Assembly: GCF_900105755.1 (NCBI RefSeq)
Contig: NZ_FNTQ01000001.1
Span: forward strand, 310,001-374,000
From: Streptomyces sp. Ag109_O5-10
GTDB taxonomy: Bacteria; Actinomycetota; Actinomycetes; Streptomycetales; Streptomycetaceae
DNA: 64,000 nucleotides
Reading direction: 5' to 3'
Each line of letters begins with the position of its first letter. The stretch's first letter is position 1. The notes under the pieces were generated by a model. The model was not told where the DNA came from, did not search any database, and worked only from the letters and a program-made list of their open reading frames with translations. This document shows positions 7,998 through 15,309 of this stretch, one piece after another. The position numbers and the translations under genes were made by a program.

Positions 7998-9335
7998 ATG
8001 GCAGCATCGCGGTACAAAAAGCTGGTCGATGCGCTCGCATCCGACATCCGGGCCGGGCGGCTCGCCGCAGGCGTGCGGCTGCCGACACACCGTGGGCTCG
8101 CCGCCCGTGAGGGCATCGCCGTGGTGACAGCGACCCGGGTGTACGCCGAACTCGAAACCATGGGCCTGGTGAGCCGGGAACAAGGCCGCGGCACGTTCGT
8201 GCGTGACATCGCGGTCCCCGCCGGTCACGGCATCGATCTGCAGGTCGTCGCCACGGATGCGGTCGACCTCAGCTTCAACTACCCGTCGCTGCCCGGGCAG
8301 GCCGATCTCCTTCGGCAGGCTCTGCGGGACGTGGCCACCTCCGGTGATCTCGACTCGCTGCTGCACTACCAACCCCATCGAGGGCGCCCCCAGGACAGAG
8401 CCTCGATCGCACGGCACCTGAGGCGCCGGGGAATCACCGCCGACGCGGACCGGATCCTCACCGTCAACGGTGCGCAGCACGGCCTTGCCGTCACCGTCAT
8501 GGCCATCCTCAACGCCGGGGACGTCGTCGCTGTCGACGCACTCACCTATCCCGGTTTCAAGGTGCTCGCGCACGCCTTTCACCTCGACGTGGAGCCCATA
8601 CCGACAACCACCGACGGTCCGGATCTCGATGCCCTGGGGAAGCTGTGCGCGACCCGCCCTGTGCGGGCGATCTACACCATGCCGACCTTGCACAACCCTC
8701 TGGGGTGGGTCATGCCGGCGACCGACCGAACCCGCCTGATCAAGATCGCTCGACAGCACGGCCCGCTCATCATCGAAGACGCCTCCTACGCCTACCTGGT
8801 CGAGGACCCACCACCTCCTCTGGCCGCGACCGCGCCGGACATCACCGTCTACGTCTCGGGGCTGTCCAAAAGTGTCGCCAGCGGCCTCCGGGTGGGCTTC
8901 GTCCTCGCCCCGTCCTTCGCGGTGCCACCACTCGAACGCGCGATTCGGGCAACCACCTGGAACACCCCGGCCCTCACCACCGCGATCGCCTGCCGCTGGC
9001 TCGACGACGGCACGGTGGACCACTTGGAAGTGCAGAAACGAGAGGACGCCAAAGCCCGCCAAGCACTCGCGGGACGAGAACTGGCAGGTCTGCCGCTCGT
9101 CAGCCACCCCTCGTCCTACTTCACCTGGCTTCCGCTGCCCGACGACGCACGCGCCGATCGCCTGACCGCCGACCTCGCACGTCAGCACATCTCGGTAAGC
9201 ACAGCGGAGCCCTTCACCACCTCGGCACACACGCCACAGGCGCTCCGCCTCGCTCTGGGTTCGACCGATCTGGACCGTCTCCAGTCGACGCTGCGCACAG
9301 TGCGACGAGTCGTTGTCGAGGACGCCCACGCCTGA
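7998..9335 (+). CDS. MocR-type transcription factor (GntR HTH fused to aminotransferase-like domain)
   Basis: A 445-residue fusion. Residues 1-75 form a GntR winged helix (LVDALASDIRAGRLAAGVRL, PTHRGLAAREGIAVVTATRVY). The rest is a fold-type I PLP-dependent aminotransferase-like domain with the PLP lysine at Lys291 in SGLSKSVASGLRVGF. MocR proteins use PLP or a PLP-substrate adduct as effector and usually control a neighbouring gene, here probably the divergent DJ-1/PfpI gene. I chose the ATG at 7998 because it follows the -10 TACAAT at leaderless distance. The earlier ATG at 7980 lies inside the operator palindrome. Confidence 0.9.
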   Translation: MAASRYKKLVDALASDIRAGRLAAGVRLPTHRGLAAREGIAVVTATRVYAELETMGLVSREQGRGTFVRDIAVPAGHGIDLQVVATDAVDLSFNYPSLPGQADLLRQALRDVATSGDLDSLLHYQPHRGRPQDRASIARHLRRRGITADADRILTVNGAQHGLAVTVMAILNAGDVVAVDALTYPGFKVLAHAFHLDVEPIPTTTDGPDLDALGKLCATRPVRAIYTMPTLHNPLGWVMPATDRTRLIKIARQHGPLIIEDASYAYLVEDPPPPLAATAPDITVYVSGLSKSVASGLRVGFVLAPSFAVPPLERAIRATTWNTPALTTAIACRWLDDGTVDHLEVQKREDAKARQALAGRELAGLPLVSHPSSYFTWLPLPDDARADRLTADLARQHISVSTAEPFTTSAHTPQALRLALGSTDLDRLQSTLRTVRRVVVEDAHA

Positions 9336-9375
9336 ACTTCGCTCAACCAGCTGATTCCCGCCCGCACCCGTACAC

Positions 9376-9470
9376 GGTTGAACCTTCATGAATCGCCGTC
9401 CGGGGTGTGACCTGGATATTCAAGTGAGGGTCGGGTCTCGCGCCGGCCGACGAGCGTCGACCGCTTCGTG
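9376..9470 (+). promoter_or_regulatory. Decayed duplicate of the DoxX promoter/operator region
   Basis: About 90 bp here align with the minus-strand region upstream of DoxX (4632 down to about 4540), sharing TTGAA-N2-TTCATGA, GGGTGTGAC, TTCAAGTG and GAGCGTCG-N-CCGCT in the same order. The two MarR-type palindromes, centred at 9383.5 and 9417.5, keep the same 34-bp spacing. The -10 equivalent is CGGGGT instead of TAGGGT, and I can support no gene downstream (9470-9637), so it looks like an orphaned control region. Confidence 0.6.
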
Positions 9471-9637
9471 CACGTCCCGCGTGACGAGGCCGTCGACCGT
9501 CGATGCGGGCGGGCCGTGTCTCCCGCACGCACTCAGTCGCCTTCAGCCGGCTCGTTCTTCTCCCGAAGTGGGCTCCCCGAACCGGCCGCGGCGGCGTGGC
9601 GTCCCGCTGCTACAGCCGAGGGGCCGTGTCTTGCGGG

Positions 9638-10132
9638 TTACTTCCGCTGCTCCCTGCGGTCGATGCTCTCGCTGATCTTCTGGGCGGCGGTGCGCAGGTT
9701 GTCCAGCTCGGCGGGGTCGAGCACGTCGAAGACGAGGTCGCGCACCCGGGCCACGTGTCCCGGGGCAGCCTCGACGAGATGGGCGTGGCCGGCGTCGGTC
9801 AGGATCGCGTGGGTGTAGCGGCCGTTGGTGGGGTCCGGCTCGCGGCGGACGAAGCCCCGGCGTTCCAGCCTGCTGATCATGTGCGAGAGGCGGGACTGCT
9901 CGGAGTGGGCGAGGACGGCCAAGTCGCTCATCCGCATGCGGCGTTCCGGCTGATCGGACAGTCCCGCTAGGACGTAGTACTCGATGTAACTGAGGTCTGC
10001 GTCCTGCTGCAGCTGAGCCCCCAGGGCGGCAGGCAGCCTGTGCAGCATCATGGCGAACTGCTGCCAGGTCTCCCGTTCTGCCGCGGATAGCCAGCGGGGC
10101 TGAGGGTTCGGGTGCCGAGGCTGTTCAGGCAT
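9638..10132 (-). CDS. MarR-family transcriptional regulator
   Basis: A 164-residue MarR-type winged-helix protein. The HTH runs through MRMSDLAVLAHSEQSRLSHMISRLERRGFV and is followed by a wing (RREPDPTNGRYTHAILT), with a long C-terminal dimer helix. It is closely similar to the MarR at 29230-29736 (shared WLSAAERETW / WLNPEERRAW start, APGHV...VRDLVFD). The palindromes at 10151-10162 and 10179-10190 suggest autoregulation, and the same motif lies before DoxX and at 9376-9430. I infer a small local regulon. The ligand is unknown. Confidence 0.9.
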   Translation of the reverse strand: MPEQPRHPNPQPRWLSAAERETWQQFAMMLHRLPAALGAQLQQDADLSYIEYYVLAGLSDQPERRMRMSDLAVLAHSEQSRLSHMISRLERRGFVRREPDPTNGRYTHAILTDAGHAHLVEAAPGHVARVRDLVFDVLDPAELDNLRTAAQKISESIDRREQRK

Positions 10133-10150
10133 GCCCGGAGTCTATCCGGC

Positions 10151-10190
10151 ATGAACATTCACGAGACAGAGACCTGACTTGAAACTTCAT
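10151..10190 (-). promoter_or_regulatory. MarR autoregulatory operators
   Basis: Two palindromes, ATGAA-CA-TTCAC (10151-10162) and TTGAA-AC-TTCAT (10179-10190), lie 28 bp apart just upstream of the MarR start at 10132. Both fit the TTGAA-N2-TTCA(A/T) pattern seen at DoxX. Confidence 0.6.
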
Positions 10191-10360
10191 GAGTCCGCGG
10201 TCTGGGCTGTGGCAGCTGGAATCCTGGGGCCGCGCCCTCAAGACGGTCCGGGCCTGACACTCTCGCCCGCCGGAAGGCGGGCGGGAGGACTTCTGTCGCC
10301 GTAGCCGAGCGCGAACCCGAACGCCGCGCCAGTGGCCTGTTCGGTCGGCTCCGCGACCGG

Positions 10361-10402
10361 ACCCGTCACGGGGCCCTGGTGACCCAGGGCCCCGTGACGG
10401 GT
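10361..10402. terminator. Perfect 19-bp stem-loop in a divergent intergenic region
   Basis: 19-bp arms that pair without mismatch close a 4-base TGAC loop. A smaller perfect hairpin (GCCCGCC-GGAA-GGCGGGC) lies about 80-100 bp to the left at 10264-10281. The energy would suit an intrinsic terminator, yet the flanking genes diverge here, so no transcript obviously needs to stop. It may be left over from a lost gene, or act as an insulator or attenuator. Confidence 0.55.
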
Positions 10403-10489
10403 GTGATCCGGCGCAGAGGCTGGGTCGAGGTGAGAGCGACACCTGACGAGTCCCGTGTCGTGACCGGACACCCGCCCTACAGTGAGGCT

Positions 10490-10978
10490 GTGTCAGAGGA
10501 TCAGTCCTATGTGAAAGTGGACCGCGGCGTCGAGATCCCGGTCCCCGCCGGCGGCGAGGTCTGGACGGCCGGTGCGGTCATCCTCAACCGGGACGGCCAC
10601 GCCTTCGCCCAAAAGCGCAGCCCCGACCGGCGGCTCTTCCCCGACTGCTGGGACATCGTCGGCGGCCATGTCGAGCCGGGCGAGACCCTGTTGGACACGC
10701 TCGTCCGGGAAGTCGATGAGGAGACCGGCTGGCGTGTGCGCCGGGTACGGCGCCTGCTCGGGATCGCCACGTGGACCGGCGACGGTGACGGCACACGGCG
10801 CGAGGCCGACTACCTCGTCGAGGTCGACGGCGACCTGGACCACCCCGCCCTGGAGTGGTCCAAGCACACCGCCTACGGCTGGTTCGGGCCGGAGGACCTC
10901 CCCCGCCTCAAGGAGAACCGAGCCCCTGGTGAGTACCTCATTCACGACCTGATTGCGAAGGCTCTGCAAGGCCGTTAG
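10490..10978 (+). CDS. NUDIX hydrolase
   Basis: A 162-residue protein with a complete Nudix box at residues 58-80 (GGHVEPGETLLDTL then VREVDEETG), the metal-binding signature for hydrolysing nucleoside diphosphates linked to another group. The substrate is unknown. The GTG at 10490 is preferred because TACAGT (10478-10483) ends seven bases before it, giving a leaderless transcript. The frame is open back to 10379, but that extension would run through the 42-bp stem-loop. Confidence 0.88.
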   Translation: MSEDQSYVKVDRGVEIPVPAGGEVWTAGAVILNRDGHAFAQKRSPDRRLFPDCWDIVGGHVEPGETLLDTLVREVDEETGWRVRRVRRLLGIATWTGDGDGTRREADYLVEVDGDLDHPALEWSKHTAYGWFGPEDLPRLKENRAPGEYLIHDLIAKALQGR

Positions 10979-11099
10979 CCGGTCGCAGGGGACAGACGTG
11001 GTGGCGGAGTCGGTGCGGGTCCGGTGGCTGTCGGATGTCGCGGGGGACAGCCTTCAGCGGATCGTGCGCTGTGCCAACACGGGCACGGTGCGCTGCCGG

Positions 11100-11260
11100 A
11101 CGGCGCCCCGATCTACGTCATCCTCGACATCCTCTCCGCTCGCAAGCGGTGCCAAGATCCGTCGGTGGACGGCGAGGAACAAGGGCGATCCGCGCTTCAC
11201 GCCGACCAACGTCCGCAGCGAGAAGAACAGCTGGGTCGTGGCGGCCCGGGCGGCCCAGGT
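11100..11260 (+). pseudogene. IS630-type transposase remnant (frameshifted)
   Basis: One frame gives GAPIYVILDILSARK at about 11102-11146, matching the DDE-domain strand normally written PxYVILDNLSAHK. The next frame then gives IRRWTARNKGDPRFTPTNV, matching the following IRRWaxRNKVELCFTPTN segment. The two pieces are out of frame and the rest of the transposase is missing. It lies in the 349-bp stretch between NUDIX and the amidohydrolase. Confidence 0.7.
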
Positions 11261-11327
11261 GGTGGGGTAGTCGAGCCGGCCCAGGGCGTCGACGATCACG
11301 GGACGGACGGCGGCGCTGCGCTGTCGG

Positions 11328-12641
11328 TCACTGGGCGTCCTTGTCGAACTCGGCGCGGTCGAAACGGCGTCCGCGTCTGACGGTGTACGTGATGGTGCGC
11401 AGGTTGCCGATGTCGTGGAGGGGGTTCTCGTCCAGGACGGCGAAGTTGGCGAGCTTGCCGGGTTCGACGGTGCCCATGTCCGCCTCGGTGCCCGCGGCGC
11501 GGGCGCCGACGAGGGTGGCCGAGCGCAGGACGTCGGCGGTGGGGATGCCGCAGCGGTCGACGAGGAAGGCGAGTTCGCCGTGCAGGGCGGGGAAGGGGTC
11601 GTCGGCGTCGGTCTCGTGGTCGGTGCCGGTGCAGACGTCGACGCCCGCGCGGTAAGCCTGGGCGGTGACGGCGGCGGCCAGCTCGGCGTTGCGGGCGGCC
11701 CGTTCGGCGGACTCGGCGGTGTCGCCCCGGAGTTCGTCGCTGGTCCACATGGACGCGGTGGCGTCCAGGACCGTGCCGCGGCGGCGCATCTCGGCGAAGA
11801 GCGCGGCCAGTTCCGGGGCGTCGCCCGCGGCGAAGCGGTCGTGATCGACCGGCGGTTTGGTCTTGTAGCTGCTCAGCGGCTCGGTGGGGTCCTCGAAGGC
11901 GAGCAGGGTGACGTGGGAGACGCTGTCGACGCCCGCGGCGACGACCTCGCCCGGCCCGGCGGGGAAGACGGTGGCGTGCGCCCAGACGGCGATGCCCTGG
12001 CGGTGCGCCTCGGCGGTGACGGCGGCGACTGTCGCGGCGTCCAGGTCGGCGTAGACCTTGATCGCGGCGGCGTGGGTGCCGCGCGCGAGGGCGACGGCGA
12101 TCGGCAGGTCGGTGCCGGGGGTGACGGCCTGCATCCAGGGGACGGCACCGGGCACGGCCCCGCGGGAGACCTCGTGGGTGCGGGGGTCGTCGAAGAAGGA
12201 GGGCCCGGCCATGAGGGCGGCGTAGCGGATGTCGGGGCCGGGGATCTCGCCGACCAGGGTGGCCCGGGCCAGGTCGCCGACGTGGCGCAGGTCGTCGGCC
12301 ATGTCACGCACGGCGGTGACCCCGCTGTGCACCAGACGGCGGAGTACGGCTTCGGCGACGGGCCGGTCGGGCGGGGTGGCCAGGTGCTGGTGGGTGTCGA
12401 TGAGGCCGGGGACGACGAATCGTCCCGCGAGGTCGACCTGGGGGGCGTCGGCGGCGTGCGAGGGCAGCGGGTCGGCGTCGCCTGAGACGGTGTGCAGGCG
12501 GGCGCCGTCGGTGACGATCGTGGTGTTCGGGCGGAGCGGGCCGCCGGTGCCGTCGAAGAGGGTGGCGCCGCGGTAGACGGTGACGGTTCCGGCGGGCGGA
12601 GCGGCCCAGGGGGTCGGGGCGCCCGGGGGCAGGTCGGTCAT
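11328..12641 (-). CDS. Amidohydrolase family protein
   Basis: A 437-residue metal-dependent hydrolase of the imidazolonepropionase/prolidase-like amidohydrolase branch. It has an N-terminal beta-sandwich (VTVYRGATLFDGTGGPLRPN), then GLIDTHQHL (His-x-His metal pair), KVYADL (likely carboxylated lysine position), AHAT and SHVT histidines, and the GTDHE aspartate, followed by GTVEPGKLANFAVLDENP typical of the C-terminal sandwich. The ATG at 12641 has AAGGGTG upstream. It is divergent from the IclR gene and shares the palindrome at 12674-12690 with it. Together with the cyclodeaminase-like gene downstream of IclR this suggests catabolism of an N-acyl or cyclic amide compound; the substrate is inferred only in general terms. 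Confidence 0.9.
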   Translation of the reverse strand: MTDLPPGAPTPWAAPPAGTVTVYRGATLFDGTGGPLRPNTTIVTDGARLHTVSGDADPLPSHAADAPQVDLAGRFVVPGLIDTHQHLATPPDRPVAEAVLRRLVHSGVTAVRDMADDLRHVGDLARATLVGEIPGPDIRYAALMAGPSFFDDPRTHEVSRGAVPGAVPWMQAVTPGTDLPIAVALARGTHAAAIKVYADLDAATVAAVTAEAHRQGIAVWAHATVFPAGPGEVVAAGVDSVSHVTLLAFEDPTEPLSSYKTKPPVDHDRFAAGDAPELAALFAEMRRRGTVLDATASMWTSDELRGDTAESAERAARNAELAAAVTAQAYRAGVDVCTGTDHETDADDPFPALHGELAFLVDRCGIPTADVLRSATLVGARAAGTEADMGTVEPGKLANFAVLDENPLHDIGNLRTITYTVRRGRRFDRAEFDKDAQ

Positions 12642-12673
12642 GGTCACCCTTCGGTCCACTGCGGCCGCTTGTT

Positions 12674-12690
12674 GTTACGCGGTACGTAAC
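12674..12690. promoter_or_regulatory. Putative IclR operator (GTTACG-N5-CGTAAC)
   Basis: Perfect 6-bp arms with a 5-bp centre, in the divergent region between the amidohydrolase (start 12641) and the IclR gene (start 12846). Position and symmetry fit control of both directions by the IclR protein. Confidence 0.6.
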
Positions 12691-12845
12691 ATCTGTATTG
12701 TGTGGCGAAAATCAAGCTCACTGTACTCTGCAGCCGGCGCACCGCCGCAAGGGCCCGAACGGGACGCACCGGACAGACACACCGGACAGCACGTGCCGGG
12801 CCGCGGTCGTCGCCGCGCCGGGTACGAGAGGGAAGAGCCGCCGTC

Positions 12846-13607
12846 ATGCCCGACGCACCCGTCGCCCCGGGGCCGCCCCGGTCGGCCGTGGACAAGGCCC
12901 TCGACCTGGTCGAGGCCGTCTCGCGTGCCCCGCACCCCGTGCGGCTGACCGACCTCGCCGCCGAGGTCGGGCTGCACCGCGCCACCGCGTACCGGATCCT
13001 GCTGGACCTGGTCCGGCGGGGCTGGGTGCTGCGGGCCGGTGACCGCTACCTGCCGGGCGCCGCCGTGCTGCGGATGTCCGCGTCGGCCGCGGGCAACTCG
13101 CTGACCGCGCTGGCCCGTCCGGTGCTCGAGCGGTTGTCGGCCACGACCTCGATGATGGTCAACCTCCAGGTGCTGGAGGAGGGCGGCGGCCGGGTGATCG
13201 ACGTCGTCCGGCCCGAACGGCTCGCCATGATCAGCCATCTGCGGGGCGAACTGCTGCCCGTGCGGCGGTTCGCCGGGCCGCTGGCCCTGGTAGCCGCGCT
13301 CGAACCGGAAGCGCGGAGGCGGTGGTTGGCCAGACTCCCCGAGGACGGTACCGACCTGACGCGGGAGTTGGCCGAGGTGGCACGGACCGGTGTCGCCGTG
13401 GAGCACGGCCGTAACGACAAGCTGGTGGCCTCGGTCAGCCGGGCGGTGGTGCCCGATCCGGGGGCGCCGGTGTGCGCACTGACGGTGGTGGGACCGGAGG
13501 CCGAGTTCGGCGGCCCGCAACTGGCCGCTGTCAAGCGGGCGTTGACAGCAGCCGCCGAGGAACTGGTGGCGGCGCTGTCCGTCGGCGGAACGGAGGCCGA
13601 CGGGTGA
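12846..13607 (+). CDS. IclR-family transcriptional regulator
   Basis: A 253-residue IclR protein: a winged helix at residues 13-75 (AVDKALDLVEAVSRA, VRLTDLAAEVGLHRATAYRI), then the effector-binding domain (RPVLERLSATTSMMVNLQVL ... GVAVEHGRNDKLVASVSRAV). The ATG at 12846 follows GAGGGAAGAG; the frame is open from 12702, but the extension is Arg-rich and unlike the family. It overlaps the next gene by 4 bp (GTGA), so the two are translationally coupled. It probably represses both the divergent amidohydrolase and its own operon. Confidence 0.9.
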   Translation: MPDAPVAPGPPRSAVDKALDLVEAVSRAPHPVRLTDLAAEVGLHRATAYRILLDLVRRGWVLRAGDRYLPGAAVLRMSASAAGNSLTALARPVLERLSATTSMMVNLQVLEEGGGRVIDVVRPERLAMISHLRGELLPVRRFAGPLALVAALEPEARRRWLARLPEDGTDLTRELAEVARTGVAVEHGRNDKLVASVSRAVVPDPGAPVCALTVVGPEAEFGGPQLAAVKRALTAAAEELVAALSVGGTEADG

Positions 13608-14560
13608 GCGCGATGCTGGTGCTGGACCGCCGGCAGACGGCCGCCGCGCTGGAGCCCGCCGCCGTCCTCGACGCGGTGGGCCGGGCGCTCATCGCCGTCG
13701 CCCGTGGCGAGGTCTCCGTTCCGCCGCGGATCGCCGCGCTGACGCCGGCCGGCCTGCTCGGCGCGATGCCCGGATACGTCACCGGGCTGGGCCTGGCGGC
13801 GAAACTGGTGACCGTGACCGCCGATCCGGAGCATCCCGGACGGAGTTTCCACCGGGGACTCGTGGCCCTCTTCGACGAGCACGACGGACAGGCGCTCGCG
13901 CTGGTCGACGCCGGGGCGCTGACCGCGGTCCGGACCGCGGCGTCCGCCACGCGAAGTGCGCTGGCCCTGGCCGCGCGCCCCGGTCTCGGCCGGGTGGCGG
14001 TGGTGGGGACGGGGGCTCAGGCGCGGGCCCCGTTGGCACTGCTCGCCGCCGTCCGTCCGCAGGCGGAGGTCGTCGTGGCCGGCCGTGACCCGGCGCGGGC
14101 GGATGCAGCGGCCGCGCTGTTCCCGGGCGCGCGGGTCGCCCCCGGCATCGAGGACGCGGTGCGCACGGCCGACGTGGTGTTCTGCTGCACCGGCGCCACC
14201 GCTCCCGTCGTCCGCAGGGAATGGCTGTCCCCCGGTGTCCATGTCTCCTCGGTCGGCGGCTCGCACGGGCCCGAACTGGATCCCGGCACGGTCGGGGACG
14301 CGGCCCTGTTCACGGAGTGGACCGGCGCGTCCGCATCGCCGCCGCCCGCGGGTGCCCACGAACTCCAGGACCTGCCCCCGGAACGGACCGTCACCCTCCT
14401 CGGCTCCGTCCTCGCCGGCGACCATCCGGGGCGCGACGGCGACACCGGGGCCCTCACGGTCTTCAAGTCCACCGGGCACGCGGCCCTGGACGTCGCGGCG
14501 GTCCGGGTCGCCTACGACGCGGCACGGGCGCGGGGGTTGGGCGTACGCGTCGACCTGTGA
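13604..14560 (+). CDS. Ornithine cyclodeaminase/mu-crystallin family protein
   Basis: A 318-residue NAD(P)-binding protein. The Rossmann motif is RVAVVGTGAQARAPLALL around residue 130. N-terminal elements (VPPRIAAL, GAMPGYV, KLVTV) match the OCD/alanine-dehydrogenase/ketimine-reductase family, and GxxTALRTAA-like DAGALTAVRTAASA is present. Members deaminate ornithine, reduce cyclic imines or make/oxidise amino acids. The GTG at 13604 overlaps the IclR stop; the in-frame extension upstream lies inside the IclR gene and was rejected. With the amidohydrolase it suggests an amino-acid or imine catabolic pair. Confidence 0.88.
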   Translation: MSAMLVLDRRQTAAALEPAAVLDAVGRALIAVARGEVSVPPRIAALTPAGLLGAMPGYVTGLGLAAKLVTVTADPEHPGRSFHRGLVALFDEHDGQALALVDAGALTAVRTAASATRSALALAARPGLGRVAVVGTGAQARAPLALLAAVRPQAEVVVAGRDPARADAAAALFPGARVAPGIEDAVRTADVVFCCTGATAPVVRREWLSPGVHVSSVGGSHGPELDPGTVGDAALFTEWTGASASPPPAGAHELQDLPPERTVTLLGSVLAGDHPGRDGDTGALTVFKSTGHAALDVAAVRVAYDAARARGLGVRVDL

Positions 14561-14638
14561 CGCCCCCGCAGCCGTCCTGCCGGAACAAGCTCTCGCCAAC
14601 CCTTTGTTTCACAGTACACCTAGATGCATAATGTCGTT

Positions 14639-15124
14639 ATGGACGACCGGGTCGAAGAGCGGGCCGCCGACGGCCGGGCGGGCGGCGAGCCCGATCTCGC
14701 CGGGGGGCCAGAGCAACTGATGGCCGCCGTCGAGCAGTTGGTACGGCATGTGCGGCACAGCGCCACCGCCGGCGGTCTGAGCACCACCGCCTCCGCCGCG
14801 CTGGCCCGGCTCGGCCGGGAGGGTCCGCTGCGGCTGACCGAACTGGCCCGCGCCGAAGGCGTCTCACAGCCGGGGATGACCCAGCTCGTCGGCCGGCTGG
14901 AGCGCGCGGGGCTGGTGACGCGCAGCGCGGACGGCACCGACGGCCGGGGCGTCCTCGTGGAGATCACCGCGAGCGGCCTCGGCGTCTTCCGGCAGCGCCG
15001 CGCCGAACGCACCCGCGCCCTGCAGGAGTTGGTCGGGGAACTGACCGAGCCCGAACAACGGGCCGTACGGCTCGCCCTGCCGGCCCTGGCCCGCGCGATC
15101 GAGGAACGCCGGGCACGCGACTGA
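14639..15124 (+). CDS. MarR-family transcriptional regulator
   Basis: A 161-residue MarR protein with HTH residues LRLTELARAEGVSQPGMTQL, then VGRLERAGLVTRSADGTDGRGVLVEIT forming the wing. I chose the ATG at 14639 because a promoter (-35 TTGTTT at 14604, 17-bp spacer, -10 CATAAT at 14627-14632) would start a leaderless mRNA there; the ATG at 14624 lies upstream of or within that -10. It precedes an MFS pump in the same direction, the usual arrangement where MarR controls drug efflux. Confidence 0.88.
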   Translation: MDDRVEERAADGRAGGEPDLAGGPEQLMAAVEQLVRHVRHSATAGGLSTTASAALARLGREGPLRLTELARAEGVSQPGMTQLVGRLERAGLVTRSADGTDGRGVLVEITASGLGVFRQRRAERTRALQELVGELTEPEQRAVRLALPALARAIEERRARD

Positions 15125-15171
15125 GGCGCCCGCCGACCCCACTCCCCCGGGCCGAGTCCCTCCAGCAACCG

Positions 15172-15292
15172 TCCCGTCCGTGCCGTCCGTCCGAACAGTC
15201 CCGTCCCAACCGCCACCCCATGCCGTCCGTCCCGTCCGTCCCATACATGCCGTCCATGCCAGCCGTCCCGTCCGTCCGTATCCGTCCGCATC
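15172..15292 (+). repeat. Degenerate CCGTCC tandem repeats in the leader of the MFS-USP gene
   Basis: About 120 bp made mostly of CCGTCC/CCGTCCGTC units broken by CATGCC variants, lying between the MarR stop and the MFS-USP start. All frames stay open through the tract, giving spurious Pro-Ser-Val peptides. It is a simple-sequence tract prone to length change, in the untranslated leader. Confidence 0.6.
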
Positions 15293-15309
15293 CGGAGAGA
15301 GGACCGTCG

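Noticed and set aside
9388..9675. Rightward 95-codon open frame after the orphan promoter
   Set aside because: Arg/Pro/Ser-rich peptide with no ribosome site or family match; it runs into the MarR gene on the other strand.
13472..13603. Longer N-terminus for the cyclodeaminase-like protein
   Set aside because: It would sit inside the IclR gene; the GTG at 13604 overlaps the IclR stop by 4 bp, a usual coupled arrangement.
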